In this document: one piece after another, positions 34,268-43,753 of the stretch
How positions within the stretch are numbered: the stretch's first letter is position 1
Layout of the letters: every line of letters starts with the position of its first letter
NCBI GenBank assembly: GCA_002471225.1
Contig: DKPO01000013.1
Coordinates: 13,348-77,347, forward strand
DNA from: Porphyromonadaceae bacterium UBA7332
Lineage (GTDB): Bacteria > Bacteroidota > Bacteroidia > Bacteroidales > UBA7332
Direction of reading: 5' to 3'
DNA length: 64,000 nucleotides
Position numbers and translations under genes: made by a program
The notes under the pieces: generated by a model
The model's database searches: none
Told to the model about the DNA's origin: nothing
Seen by the model: the letters and a program-made list of their open reading frames with translations, nothing else

Positions 34268-35617
34268 ATGCATCAATTAAAAGCAGCTTTAAAAGTTTTT
34301 TTACCTGCAACAATGGGAGCTTTTCTACTAGCTTCATGCAGCCACAGCACACAAAACACGGATCAATCCGATAACCAAATTGAACAAGCTGAAATCTCGC
34401 AAAATCTGATGTATGGATTAGATATAGACTCCCTGACATTCGAAACTCATACGATTCGAAATGGAGAAAACTTGTCTTTGATTCTCAACAAATTCGATTT
34501 AGGCAATGGCATTGCAGAAGCAATCAACAGCAAATACAAAGAAATTCTTGATGCAACTAAATTGAGAGTTGGCTATCATTACGATGCTTTTTTCAGCAAT
34601 GATACGGAAAGTCAGCAGCTAAAATATCTTGTTTTCCAAAAATCTCAAATTGATTTTGCGGTTATAGATTTCACGAAAGATACTCTTCAAGTTTATCCTT
34701 ATACCAAGGAAATAACTTTAAAACGAAAGTTTGCTTCAGGGACTATCGAATCGTCATTATGGAATGCGATTGCTAAATCAGGGGGAGATCCTATTCTCGC
34801 TATGAAGCTACACGATGTTTATGCCTGGCAAATAGACTTCTTTGATACAAAAAAAGGAGACTCTTTTGCGGTAGTATACAACGAAGCATACATTGATGAC
34901 ACAACAGCTTTATATATAGAGTCTATAGAATCAGCAAAATTCGATCACAACGGAAAGTCCTTTAATGCTATCCCATTTGTTCAGGATGGCGGTACTGAAT
35001 ATTACGATGAAGAAGGTAACAGTTTAAGAAAAGCTTTCCTGAAGGCACCTTTAGACTTCTTCAGAATCACTTCAAAGTTTACAAATGCCAGATTCCATCC
35101 TGTACTAAAACGATATCGTGCACATCACGGTGTCGATTATGCCGCACCAACAGGTACCCCTGTCAAATCTATTGGAAGCGGAAAAGTTATAGCTAAAGGA
35201 TACCAGCGTGGTGGAGGTGGTAACTATATAAAAGTAAAACATAATGGTTCGTACGAAACCAGCTATATGCATCTTTCTAAATTTGCCAAAAACCTACAGG
35301 TCGGAGCCAATGTACAACAAGGGCAGGTAATTGGATACGTAGGATCAACCGGTTTATCAACAGGACCTCACCTGGACTTCCGGGTTTATAAAAACGGAAC
35401 TCCTATAAACCCATTGACCATGGATGCTCCTTCAGCGCTACCTATAAAAAAAGAACTTAAGAATTCTTTTTTTGCTCATCGAGACTTACTTATGAATGAA
35501 TTAGACAGTTGCATCCAGGTTATTCCGGTTGAAAGCAAACCTATTATTATCAGTCCGATTGAAAATGCGATCACCAGTAATCGGATACAAAGTAAAAATG
35601 ATGACGACCGTTCTTAA
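34268..35617 (+). CDS. M23 family (LytM-domain) lipoprotein
   Basis: The 449-residue protein has a lipoprotein signal (LLASC), an N-terminal OapA/LysM-like region (about residues 55-160) and an M23 domain (about 260-390). The first zinc motif is intact (HHGVDYA, near residue 284; His and Asp ligands), as is MHL. The final motif, normally HxH, reads GPHLDF near residue 366, so the third zinc ligand His is replaced by Asp. It may be an active variant of this lineage, or a regulator of other peptidoglycan hydrolases like EnvC/NlpD. It follows groEL but has its own promoter candidate. Confidence 0.88.
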   Translation: MHQLKAALKVFLPATMGAFLLASCSHSTQNTDQSDNQIEQAEISQNLMYGLDIDSLTFETHTIRNGENLSLILNKFDLGNGIAEAINSKYKEILDATKLRVGYHYDAFFSNDTESQQLKYLVFQKSQIDFAVIDFTKDTLQVYPYTKEITLKRKFASGTIESSLWNAIAKSGGDPILAMKLHDVYAWQIDFFDTKKGDSFAVVYNEAYIDDTTALYIESIESAKFDHNGKSFNAIPFVQDGGTEYYDEEGNSLRKAFLKAPLDFFRITSKFTNARFHPVLKRYRAHHGVDYAAPTGTPVKSIGSGKVIAKGYQRGGGGNYIKVKHNGSYETSYMHLSKFAKNLQVGANVQQGQVIGYVGSTGLSTGPHLDFRVYKNGTPINPLTMDAPSALPIKKELKNSFFAHRDLLMNELDSCIQVIPVESKPIIISPIENAITSNRIQSKNDDDRS

Positions 35618-35783
35618 TCAGCATTGTTATAGTCTGCGTCTGATTTTATAAGTCTGATGGTAAAAATATATTTCAAAAAGAATCTTGTTTTTTGACTATT
35701 ATGCCAAAATACTAATCTGATAATAAAACCATTAAACTCTCTCAACTGTTAGTAATGTGAATTAATTATTTAATGATTTAACT

Positions 35784-36284
35784 ATGAAAATCACTTATTT
35801 CTTTGCAGCTTTGACACTTTGCAGCTTTATATCTTGTAATAGCGGAGCAAAAAAAGCATTAGAAACTGAACCTCAAATGTTTGACATTTCTAAGGTTATG
35901 GGCAGCTATGCTTCACCGGAATATACTCAACGCGCTGAAGGATATGACTGGGTAGGTGTTGTATTGACTCAGGTTAATGACTCCACTGCCAACGTTATGG
36001 TTCGTTCACGGAGTGACATAAAAAATCCAACATGTACATTTGATGGCAAAGCTACTATACTAGGACCTGATACCCTTGTTTCGTCATTTGAGGGAAATAA
36101 TATCTTGCTGATATTCAAGAATGATTCGTTATGGATTGATGCTCAAGACCCTCAAAACGCCAACTTCTTATATTATTTCTGCTCAGGTGGAGCTTCTTTA
36201 GGTGGAGTGTATACAAAAATAGAAGGTGTACTGGACACTATACCTACACAAAATACTATCGACTCTACTAAACAGACGAATTAA
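35784..36284 (+). CDS. lipoprotein of unknown function
   Basis: The 166-residue product has a lipoprotein signal (acceptor Cys in FISCNSG). The mature part seems a single beta-rich domain with alternating strand segments (WVGVVLTQVNDSTANVMVRS, NILLIFKNDSLWI) and two Cys (CTFDG, FYFCSGG-like), which could form a disulfide. The short C-terminal tail is Thr/Asp rich. I do not recognise the family. It is isolated, 166 nt after the M23 gene and 130 nt before the peroxiredoxin, with no promoter match found. Confidence 0.65.
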   Translation: MKITYFFAALTLCSFISCNSGAKKALETEPQMFDISKVMGSYASPEYTQRAEGYDWVGVVLTQVNDSTANVMVRSRSDIKNPTCTFDGKATILGPDTLVSSFEGNNILLIFKNDSLWIDAQDPQNANFLYYFCSGGASLGGVYTKIEGVLDTIPTQNTIDSTKQTN

Positions 36285-36414
36285 AAACACATATAGGTTT
36301 TACCAATACTTATATAGGAAGATACTATCAATCTGAAGATATAATCATCGATTTAATATATGATATTTGCATAGTAATCCTTATAAATTAATTAACGACT
36401 TAAATTTTAAAGCT

Positions 36415-37050
36415 ATGGTATTAGTTGGTAAAAAAGCACCTTTATTTAAGGCGGCTGCTGTTATTAACGGCAATGAAATCGTAAACGATTTTTCATTAGA
36501 ACAATATATTGGAAAAAAATACGTATTATTCTTTTTCTATCCTGCGGATTTCACATTCGTTTGTCCATCAGAACTAATTGCTTTCCAAGACTCTCTTTCA
36601 GAGATTGAAAAACTGGATACAGTGGTGGTTGGTTGTTCTGTAGACTCACACTTCTCACACCTTAAATGGTTACAAACACCATTAAACCAAGGAGGTATTG
36701 AAGGTGTTACATATCCATTAGTTGCTGACCAGAGTCATATGATCGCTGAGAACTATGATGTTTTAGCTGGTGAGCGTTCATTTTCTGAAACAGGTGAAGA
36801 AATCTTTGAAGGAACACCTATGGCTTACAGAGGTTTATTCTTAATTGATAAAGCCGGAGTTGTTCGCCATCAGGTTGTAAATGATATGCCTTTAGGAAGA
36901 AGTGTAGAAGAGGCAATCCGCGTATTAGAAGCTCTTCAGTTTACTGAAAAGTATGGAGAAGTTTGTCCTGCTAACTGGAAAAAAGGTAAAAAAGGAATGA
37001 AACCTACACAAGAAGGTGTTGCTGAATATTTATCAGAAAATTCAAAATAA
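36415..37050 (+). CDS. 2-Cys peroxiredoxin (AhpC/Prx1 type)
   Basis: This thiol peroxidase reduces hydrogen peroxide and alkyl hydroperoxides. The 211-residue protein has the peroxidatic C50 in DFTFVCPSE and a resolving C184 in GEVCPANW, the layout of typical 2-Cys peroxiredoxins, with the arginine of the active site in EGTPMAYRG. The open frame starts at 36367, but the ATG at 36415 gives the family N-terminus MVLVGKKAP; the extra 16 residues look untranslated. A strong terminator follows. No AhpF partner is next to it, so the reductant is unknown. Confidence 0.93.
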   Translation: MVLVGKKAPLFKAAAVINGNEIVNDFSLEQYIGKKYVLFFFYPADFTFVCPSELIAFQDSLSEIEKLDTVVVGCSVDSHFSHLKWLQTPLNQGGIEGVTYPLVADQSHMIAENYDVLAGERSFSETGEEIFEGTPMAYRGLFLIDKAGVVRHQVVNDMPLGRSVEEAIRVLEALQFTEKYGEVCPANWKKGKKGMKPTQEGVAEYLSENSK

Positions 37051-37077
37051 AATAGTGTTTTAGTTGTATTAAGTATC

Positions 37078-37115
37078 AGAGTGAGTAAGTCCCCCGATTT
37101 ACTCACTCTTTTTTT
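37078..37115 (+). terminator. peroxiredoxin terminator
   Basis: AGAGTGAGTAA pairs with TTACTCACTCT around a 10-nt loop, followed by a seven-T run. Confidence 0.9.
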
Positions 37116-37186
37116 GTGATTCGCGAAACTTATATAGATCTGTATTTGTTTTAGTCTATAATATAAACCTTTATAATAATGGGGCT

Positions 37187-37798
37187 ATGAAACATCTGGT
37201 GATATATGCGCACCCTGACTCCAAAAGCTTTTGTCATGCCATCAAAGAGGAGTTTGTCGAAGTCTTAAAAGCGCACGGAAAAGAAGTTGTGGTGAGAGAT
37301 TTGTATGCCGAAAACTTTGATCCCGTTTTAAGGAACAAAGAGTTGAAAGGTAATCTGAAAAATATGGATATTGCCGAAGATATTAAGATAGAACAAGCAT
37401 ACATTAAATGGGCGGATGTTATTACATTTATATACCCTATTTGGTGGAGTCATATGCCGGCAATATTAAAAGGATACATTGATAGAGTTTTCTCAGTAGA
37501 TTTTGCTTTTTCTGTTAATGAGAAAGGTGAAGTTAAAGGATTACTTACCGACAAAAGAATTTTATTAATTAATACAATGGGGGCAAGTAAAGACCTTTAT
37601 CTAAAAAAAGGGATTCTATCTTCTATTGAATTAATTGTCGATGAATGTATTTTCAAATCGCTGGAAATGGAAGTCGTATCCCATCATTTCTTTGGAGACA
37701 TGACTAATGGTACGGATGAATATCGAAAAAATATTTTGAAACAAATAAAGCATATTGCTACAGGTGCAACCAACGAAATTAATGAGATTTATTTCTGA
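37187..37798 (+). CDS. NAD(P)H oxidoreductase, flavodoxin-like fold
   Basis: The 203-residue protein belongs to the NQO1/KefF/MdaB flavodoxin-like family: N-terminal LVIYAHPDSKSFCHAI (FMN/FAD phosphate loop), the FIYPIWWSHMPAILKGYIDRVF signature (about residues 83-104), and MGASKDLY. It probably reduces quinones with NAD(P)H and is cytosolic. Because menaquinone is made by this cell, quinone turnover is a reasonable role, but that is inference. It is monocistronic, ending at an ATCTGAAA/TTTCAGAT hairpin (37811-37829). Confidence 0.88.
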   Translation: MKHLVIYAHPDSKSFCHAIKEEFVEVLKAHGKEVVVRDLYAENFDPVLRNKELKGNLKNMDIAEDIKIEQAYIKWADVITFIYPIWWSHMPAILKGYIDRVFSVDFAFSVNEKGEVKGLLTDKRILLINTMGASKDLYLKKGILSSIELIVDECIFKSLEMEVVSHHFFGDMTNGTDEYRKNILKQIKHIATGATNEINEIYF

Positions 37799-38155
37799 AA
37801 TTTGTCAATAATCTGAAAATATTTCAGATGTATAGCCCACAATCATCAACTCTGATTATTAACATGTTACGATGCAAAATATAAAAATTAATATTTTAAG
37901 AGCTGATATTTTGTGTAAAAAAATCAATTCATAACAAACAATTTTGGTTTTCTCTTTGTTATGTAAATAAATGAAAGAGAAATCTGTTATTTTAAGTTTG
38001 ATTGATTTTGATTGAGAATATTTTTCTCTTTGGACACAATAAAGGAAGAATTGGAACGTTAAAAGATAGATCCAATTTCTTCTTTTAGTCCTGAAATTAA
38101 ACTGATAATATTTAATATTACAATATACAAATAGAGTTACTATAAGCTATTAATC
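37799..38155. other. non-coding gap upstream of the division cluster, left part
   Basis: No gene is seen here. It holds three hairpins: ATCTGAAA/TTTCAGAT (37811-37829), TTTCTCTTT/AAAGAGAAA (37949-37957 with 37974-37982), and a larger one around 38042-38087. No TAnnTTTG box was found. Confidence 0.5.
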
Positions 38156-38256
38156 TAACTTTTTTTGATTCTCGAGAGCTTATGTTTACCCGTGATGGGA
38201 TATAGGATAAGTTCACCCCCTTGGAAAAGCGTCTTCCCCTGACGCTTTTTCTTTTT
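38156..38256 (+). ncRNA. possible small RNA with intrinsic terminator
   Basis: AAAAGCGTC (38225-38233) pairs with GACGCTTTT (38241-38249) and is followed by a T-rich tail, a good terminator with no open frame in front of it. Upstream, CTTAT...ATAAG encloses CCCGTGATGGG, a second stem. TAACTTTT (38156-38163) is a near match to the -7 consensus. No known RNA family was recognised; the 5' end is a guess. Confidence 0.3.
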
Positions 38257-38355
38257 ATATAACTATCCATCCAAAAAAAGACAACTCCGCAAATTTTATT
38301 TTTATAATTCCCAAAAAACAATCTCCGAAATATCATTTACTTATATCCTTTTTTT

Positions 38356-38363
38356 TATTTTTG
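38356..38363 (+). promoter_or_regulatory. putative murC-ftsQAZ promoter -7 box
   Basis: TATTTTTG matches TAnnTTTG, 68 nt upstream of murC. The -33 region is unclear. Confidence 0.45.
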
Positions 38364-38431
38364 TGGAAAGAATTGTTTTATATCGTAATTTAACAAATAG
38401 AAGTGCGATATTAATTGGAAATTAATTAGTT

Positions 38432-39796
38432 ATGAACAGACCTTCTATATATTTCATTGGAGCCGGAGGAATTGGTATGAGCGCTCTAGTTCGCTACTTC
38501 CTGGCAAAAAACTACAAAGTCGCAGGTTATGACAAAACCGCAACTCCTCTTACGCATGCTTTAATTGAAGAGGGGGCAGAAATACACTTTGAAGATTCTG
38601 TTGATTTAATTCCAGCATACTGTAAAGATAAAAATACAATTATTGTCCGTACACCAGCCGTTCCTGTTACTCACAGTGAATATTGCTGGTTTAAAGATAA
38701 TGGATATCGAATATTAAAAAGAGCAGAGCTATTGGGTGAAATAACCAAATTATCTAAAGCATTATGTATTGCGGGCACACATGGTAAAACAACTACCAGC
38801 ACAATGCTTGCCCACATATTAAAACAATCAAAAGTAGATTGTAATGCTTTTTTGGGCGGGATCGTCAAAAATTACAGTAGTAATCTGATGCTTTCAGACA
38901 AAAGTCCACTGACAGTTATTGAAGCGGATGAATACGATCGTTCATTTCATCATTTACATCCATATATGGCTGTAATTACTTCTTCAGATCCTGACCATCT
39001 TGATATTTACGGAAATGAAGAAAGTTATTTGGAAAGCTTTGAACATTTTACCTCTTTAATTAGTTCTGATGGTATATTGTTACTAAAAAAAGGATTGAAG
39101 ATCAAACCTCGCATCAATAAAAATGTAAAATTATATACATACTCAATTGAAGGAGGTACAGATTTTCATGCAGAAAATATACGTATAGGTAATGGCACAA
39201 TTATCTTCGATATGATTTCTCCAATACAAAACATTAAGGATATTGAACTTGGAGTACCTGTATGGATTAATATTGAAAATAGTATTGCAGCTATGGCCAT
39301 TGCACAACTTAACGGAGTTGATGAAAATGAATTACGTTCAGGTATAAAAAGTTATCTTGGTGCAAAACGTCGTTTTGATTTTTGGATAAAGGGCAATAAT
39401 CATGTTTTAATTGATGATTACGGTCACCATCCGGAAGAAGTCAGTGCAAGTATTAAATCTGTAAAACAATTATTTGAGGGAAGAAAACTAACCGTCATTT
39501 TCCAGCCTCATTTATATAGCCGAACTAAAGATTTTTATAAAGAATTTGCAAAAGCTCTTTCTTTTGCGGACGAGATATTATTATTAGATATTTATCCGGC
39601 AAGGGAAGAGCCAATCGAAGGGGTCACTTCTGATCTTATTTATGATTTAATTGAGTCTGACAATAAGAAAAGACTCACGAAAAGTGATTTATTAGACTAT
39701 ATTAAAACTAACGATTTTAATGTATTAATGACTTTAGGTGCAGGTGATATAGATCTGTTACTGCCTGAGATAAAAAAGTTAATTGAAGAAAAATGA
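38432..39796 (+). CDS. murC: UDP-N-acetylmuramate--L-alanine ligase MurC
   Basis: MurC adds the first amino acid (L-Ala) to UDP-MurNAc in peptidoglycan synthesis. The 454-residue length is usual. Motifs: FIGAGGIGMSALV (nucleotide-sugar domain, residues 8-20), AGTHGKTTT (ATP loop, about 112-120), EADEYDRSFHHL, SSDPDHLDIYG, NIENSIAAMAIA, and the C-terminal AKRRFDFW and DDYGHHPEEV. These match MurC rather than Mpl. It overlaps ftsQ by 4 bp. In most Bacteroidota MurC follows murG; here a 630-nt gap precedes it, so the division cluster is split at this point. Confidence 0.95.
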   Translation: MNRPSIYFIGAGGIGMSALVRYFLAKNYKVAGYDKTATPLTHALIEEGAEIHFEDSVDLIPAYCKDKNTIIVRTPAVPVTHSEYCWFKDNGYRILKRAELLGEITKLSKALCIAGTHGKTTTSTMLAHILKQSKVDCNAFLGGIVKNYSSNLMLSDKSPLTVIEADEYDRSFHHLHPYMAVITSSDPDHLDIYGNEESYLESFEHFTSLISSDGILLLKKGLKIKPRINKNVKLYTYSIEGGTDFHAENIRIGNGTIIFDMISPIQNIKDIELGVPVWINIENSIAAMAIAQLNGVDENELRSGIKSYLGAKRRFDFWIKGNNHVLIDDYGHHPEEVSASIKSVKQLFEGRKLTVIFQPHLYSRTKDFYKEFAKALSFADEILLLDIYPAREEPIEGVTSDLIYDLIESDNKKRLTKSDLLDYIKTNDFNVLMTLGAGDIDLLLPEIKKLIEEK

Positions 39797-40518
39797 AACA
39801 AATACTACGCATTCTAATTGTTGTTTTTATTTTTAGTTACGTCATCGTAACGCTTGTTTTTGCGAACAAACATATTGACACAACTATCTGCAATGATTTT
39901 AGAATTGAGCTAAAAGATAGTAGTAGAATGCATCTTGTTTCTACTTCAGAGGCTAAACGCATTATAAAAACGAAAGGATTAAATCCTGTCGGAAAATCTT
40001 TTTCGAATATAAATATTGATGCGATCGAACGGTCTTTGAGGGATATGAAACAAATTAAAAACGTATCTTGTTATCGTTTAGCCGGAGGAGTTATACAGGT
40101 TGATATATCTCAACGAACACCTATTCTTCGAATTATAAGTAATAATAGTAATTATTTTATAGATTCTGAAGGGAACGATATGCCTGTATCCTATGTACAA
40201 TCAGTATATTTGCCTGTTGCTACAGGTAATATAGAAAAAAAATATGCTACGACTGATTTATACAATTTTGCATTATTTTTGCAGGATAATGAATTTTGGA
40301 ATGCTCAAATCGAACAAATAGTCGTACATGACTCTACAAATGTTGAACTTATCCCTCGTATTGGCAATCATACTATCCTGGTAGGTGATTTAAATAATCT
40401 GGATAACAAGTTTAATAAACTAATGAAGCTTTACGAAGACGGATTTTCCAAAATCGGTTGGAATAAGTATCGCTCCATTGATTTGAGATATAAAAATCAA
40501 GTAGTCTGTTCCAAGTAA
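39793..40518 (+). CDS. ftsQ: cell division protein FtsQ
   Basis: FtsQ is a bitopic divisome protein that links early and late division proteins. The 241-residue chain has one N-terminal helix (about residues 5-24, LRILIVVFIFSYVIVTLVFA) and a periplasmic region with a POTRA-like part and the ISQRTPILRI segment near residue 110 that is typical of Bacteroidota FtsQ. It overlaps murC by 4 bp and lies 12 nt before ftsA, so assignment rests mainly on position and topology. Confidence 0.9.
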   Translation: MKQILRILIVVFIFSYVIVTLVFANKHIDTTICNDFRIELKDSSRMHLVSTSEAKRIIKTKGLNPVGKSFSNINIDAIERSLRDMKQIKNVSCYRLAGGVIQVDISQRTPILRIISNNSNYFIDSEGNDMPVSYVQSVYLPVATGNIEKKYATTDLYNFALFLQDNEFWNAQIEQIVVHDSTNVELIPRIGNHTILVGDLNNLDNKFNKLMKLYEDGFSKIGWNKYRSIDLRYKNQVVCSK

Positions 40519-40530
40519 TAAAGAAAACTT

Positions 40531-41931
40531 ATGAGACTAGATAAATACTTTGCAGCTTTCGACCTGGGAACTTCTAAAATAGTAGGAGTTATTGGTCAGC
40601 GTAATCATGATAATACAATTACAATCCAAGCAATTGAAAAAGAAGAATCCCTTTCATCGATGAAACGTGGATGTATTCAGAATCTGGATGAAGTAGCATC
40701 AAAAATAAAACGCATAATCAAGAAATTAAATAATCAGGTACAACCTGATATATCACGCGTTTATATTAGTATCGGGGGACAGTCAGTACGCTCTATTGAT
40801 TGTACCTCTTCCTTATTTTTAGGAACGGCAGACGTTATTAGTGACGCCACTATTGAACAGCTAAAGAATAACAGCAGAAATCAGCAGCCCGAAGCTGTTG
40901 AAGTTCTTGAAATAGTAGAGAATTACTATTTAGTTGATGGCGAAAAAGTAACAGAACCGATTGGTCGTGAAGCTTCTGAAATTGAGGCAAGCCATAAAGT
41001 GATAGTATCACGCCCTGCTGTTTATAAAAATATCATTAAATGCTTTGAAGAAAAAGTAGATATCGAAATCGCTGATACTCTTCCAGCTCCATTGGCTGCA
41101 GCAACAGCAATCTTATCGGATGCAGAAATTGCCCGAGGCTGTGCTCTTGTTGACTTTGGAGCAGGTACAACTACTGTTTCTGTTTATAAAGATGGAGCAT
41201 TGGCACATTTGGCTGTTATTCCATTCGGTGGTAACCATATAACAATGGATATTGCTGCATTAGGATTATCTGAGAGTGATGCTGAAAAATTGAAACTGTC
41301 TCAAGGTAGTGCTAAATATGATGATACTGCCGATAGCAAGATATTGAAACAACAAGTTGCAATCGCTAATGATGGTTCAAAAATTGAGATGCAGAAATTG
41401 CATTATACTATTGAAGCACGTATTGAGGAAATCTTGCTAAATGTTGGCGCTCAAATTGATCAAGCCGGATTTAGCAGACATCAGTTAGAAGCTGGTATTA
41501 TTATTATTGGTGGCGCGTCTCAGCTTAAAAATCTACCGAGCTTAATGACAGAGAAGCTAGGAATGGATGTTCGTAAAGGAATCTTACCTAAAACAATATC
41601 TATTGCGAATGCCGAAGTAGGAGCTCTGTCTGGTTTAAATATTGTAGCCGGACTTCTAATGATGGCCAAGGTCAATTGTTCTTCATATGTTGAGCCAGTT
41701 GCAGCTCCTCCTGTAAAAGAAGTAAAACCTGAAATACAACCTGAGTTTGAAACGATTGCAGAAACTCCGATAGCACAACCCGTTGAGCAGGACGAAATCA
41801 TTATAAAAGAAACTAAACGTCCTCAAAAAGAAGAGGAAGAGGAATATATTCCTAAAAAGCCAACAAAAGAGAAGCATAAAAAATCGGGCCTTCTTGAAGG
41901 TATCGGACGCTTATTTTCTTTAGATGATTAA
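40531..41931 (+). CDS. ftsA: cell division protein FtsA
   Basis: FtsA is the actin-like protein that anchors FtsZ to the membrane. The 466-residue chain has the ATPase motifs AAFDLGTSKIVGVIG (phosphate 1), LVDFGAGTTTVSVY (phosphate 2) and IIIIGGASQLKNL (adenosine). A Glu/Pro/Lys-rich linker (about residues 375-450) leads to the C-terminal amphipathic GLLEGIGRLFSLDD, the membrane-targeting helix. The linker is longer than in Escherichia coli FtsA, as is common in Bacteroidota. It lies 12 nt after ftsQ and 37 nt before ftsZ. Confidence 0.95.
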   Translation: MRLDKYFAAFDLGTSKIVGVIGQRNHDNTITIQAIEKEESLSSMKRGCIQNLDEVASKIKRIIKKLNNQVQPDISRVYISIGGQSVRSIDCTSSLFLGTADVISDATIEQLKNNSRNQQPEAVEVLEIVENYYLVDGEKVTEPIGREASEIEASHKVIVSRPAVYKNIIKCFEEKVDIEIADTLPAPLAAATAILSDAEIARGCALVDFGAGTTTVSVYKDGALAHLAVIPFGGNHITMDIAALGLSESDAEKLKLSQGSAKYDDTADSKILKQQVAIANDGSKIEMQKLHYTIEARIEEILLNVGAQIDQAGFSRHQLEAGIIIIGGASQLKNLPSLMTEKLGMDVRKGILPKTISIANAEVGALSGLNIVAGLLMMAKVNCSSYVEPVAAPPVKEVKPEIQPEFETIAETPIAQPVEQDEIIIKETKRPQKEEEEEYIPKKPTKEKHKKSGLLEGIGRLFSLDD

Positions 41932-41968
41932 TTTATTTCTAACGTATTAAATAAACATACTTCTGCGT

Positions 41969-43264
41969 ATGGATCAAGATATTATGGATTTCCAATTTTC
42001 GAAATCTGCAAACACGATTATTAAAGTACTGGGTGTTGGTGGCGGTGGAGGTAATGCCGTTACACATATGTTTCATCAAGGTATCCATGATGTTTCATTT
42101 GCACTTTGTAATACAGATCAGCAAGCATTAAATAAATCTCCTATTCCTCACCGGATTCAGTTAGGTAAAACAATCACTGAAGGATTAGGTGCAGGAAATA
42201 AACCTGAAATTGCACGCCAGGCTGCTGAAGAAAGTGAAGACGAAATACGTGATTTACTAAATGACGGTACAAAAATGGTCTTCATTACAGCTGGTATGGG
42301 GGGTGGAACAGGAACAGGAGCTGCTCCTGTAATTGCTCGTATCGCCCGCTCGATGAATATATTGACTGTTGGTATTGTTACTATTCCTTTTTATTGGGAA
42401 GGTGCTCCTAAAATCATTCAGGCATTGAATGGTGTAGAAGAAATGAGTAAATACGTAGATGCCCTTCTAGTTGTAAATAACGACAGACTATATCAGATCT
42501 ATCCTAAATTATTAGCTAAAGAAGGATTTGCGAAAGCTGATGATACACTCTCGGTTGCAGCTAAAAGTATCGCAGAAATCATTACGATCGAAGGTTATAT
42601 AAATCTTGACTTTGCAGACGTACGTACCACTTTAAAAGATGGTGGTATCGCAATTATGAGTACAGGAACCGCAACGGGCGAAAAACGAATTACTCATGCC
42701 ATTGAAAATGCTCTGCATTCACCTCTGCTAAATAATAATGATGTATTTAGTGCTAAACGTATTCTTATCAACTTTACATTTAACGATGTTATTATGGAAG
42801 AGTTGAAAGAGGTTAATGAATTTATGGAGAAATTCAGTAATGAAATTAACGTAATATGGGGTGCTAATATTGATGAGAGTGTTGGAGATGAAGTAAAAGT
42901 TTCGCTTTTGGCTACAGGATTCGATCTTACCAATGTGCCTGGTATCCTTGAAAACAGGGAGAAAAAAACTCAGGAACAACTTCAGGAAGAAGAAAAACAA
43001 AGAATTGAAGCTGAAAGAAAGAAAATGGAGAATCTTGAGCGTATCTCAAAAGTATATGGTTCTTCAGTAACTTCGAAACCTATTCGTCGTTCAACTCCTA
43101 TTATATTGAATACAGAGCAATTGGACGATGAAGAAGTTATTCGTTTAATGGAGGTTAATCCGACTTCTACACGTAGTGCGGAAGTTACAGCCGCTATTAA
43201 AGAAGCTTTACGTGAAAAAGAAAGTAATGGAGTATCATTAGATGGAATTACCATCAAATTTTAA
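41969..43264 (+). CDS. ftsZ: cell division protein FtsZ
   Basis: FtsZ is the tubulin-like GTPase that builds the Z ring. The 431-residue protein shows VLGVGGGGGNAV (nucleotide binding), the tubulin signature MGGGTGTGAAPVIA, the synergy loop NLDFADVRTTLKDGGIAIMSTG, and a variable charged linker (about residues 320-390) before the C-terminal tail GVSLDGITIKF. The core is fully conserved. It follows ftsA and is followed by a GatB/YqeY-domain gene after 12 nt. Confidence 0.98.
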   Translation: MDQDIMDFQFSKSANTIIKVLGVGGGGGNAVTHMFHQGIHDVSFALCNTDQQALNKSPIPHRIQLGKTITEGLGAGNKPEIARQAAEESEDEIRDLLNDGTKMVFITAGMGGGTGTGAAPVIARIARSMNILTVGIVTIPFYWEGAPKIIQALNGVEEMSKYVDALLVVNNDRLYQIYPKLLAKEGFAKADDTLSVAAKSIAEIITIEGYINLDFADVRTTLKDGGIAIMSTGTATGEKRITHAIENALHSPLLNNNDVFSAKRILINFTFNDVIMEELKEVNEFMEKFSNEINVIWGANIDESVGDEVKVSLLATGFDLTNVPGILENREKKTQEQLQEEEKQRIEAERKKMENLERISKVYGSSVTSKPIRRSTPIILNTEQLDDEEVIRLMEVNPTSTRSAEVTAAIKEALREKESNGVSLDGITIKF

Positions 43265-43276
43265 TATTAGAATATT

Positions 43277-43726
43277 ATGAATTTATTTGATCAAATAAGT
43301 GAAGATATCAAAAAAGCAATGCTCGCTAAAGATGCTTTGCGTACTCAAACTCTCAGAGGTGTAAAAAAAGAATTTATTGAAGCTAAAACAGCTAAAGATT
43401 CAAACGGAGAACTTACTGATGAAACAGCAACACGCATTTTACAAAAGATGGTAAAACAACGCAAAGATGCTGCCGAGATCTTTAGTACACAAAACAGACA
43501 AGATTTGGCTGATTCTGAATTAGCTGAAGTTACAATTATTGAACAATACCTTCCTAAGCAAATGACAGAAGCAGAGCTAGAGGCTGCTCTTAAGGAAATT
43601 ATCGCACAAGTGAATGCTACATCGGCTAAAGAAATGGGTAAGGTTATGGGGGTTGCTTCAAAACAATTGGCAGGAAAAGCTGAAGGTAAAGCGATATCTG
43701 CCAAAGTAAAAGAACTCCTAGGATAA
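43277..43726 (+). CDS. GatB/YqeY domain protein
   Basis: The 149-residue helical protein is the stand-alone form of the YqeY domain found at the C-terminus of GatB, with TLRGVKKEFIEAK, the MVKQRKDAAEIF block and the EQYLPKQMTEAELE segment. It may aid tRNA-dependent amidation or bind tRNA, but its exact role is unclear. It follows ftsZ at 12 nt, a linkage common in Bacteroidales, and ends the murC-ftsQAZ transcript before a good terminator. Confidence 0.9.
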   Translation: MNLFDQISEDIKKAMLAKDALRTQTLRGVKKEFIEAKTAKDSNGELTDETATRILQKMVKQRKDAAEIFSTQNRQDLADSELAEVTIIEQYLPKQMTEAELEAALKEIIAQVNATSAKEMGKVMGVASKQLAGKAEGKAISAKVKELLG

Positions 43727-43753
43727 TGAAATCTTTTTGAAACATATAAACAC

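Noticed and set aside
38118..38336. A 72-codon minus-strand frame before murC
   Set aside because: It crosses a well-formed intrinsic terminator and has no recognisable protein features.
38432..39796. Mpl (murein peptide ligase) instead of MurC
   Set aside because: Position directly before ftsQ-ftsA-ftsZ and the GAGGIGMSA and DDYGHHPEE motifs favour MurC.
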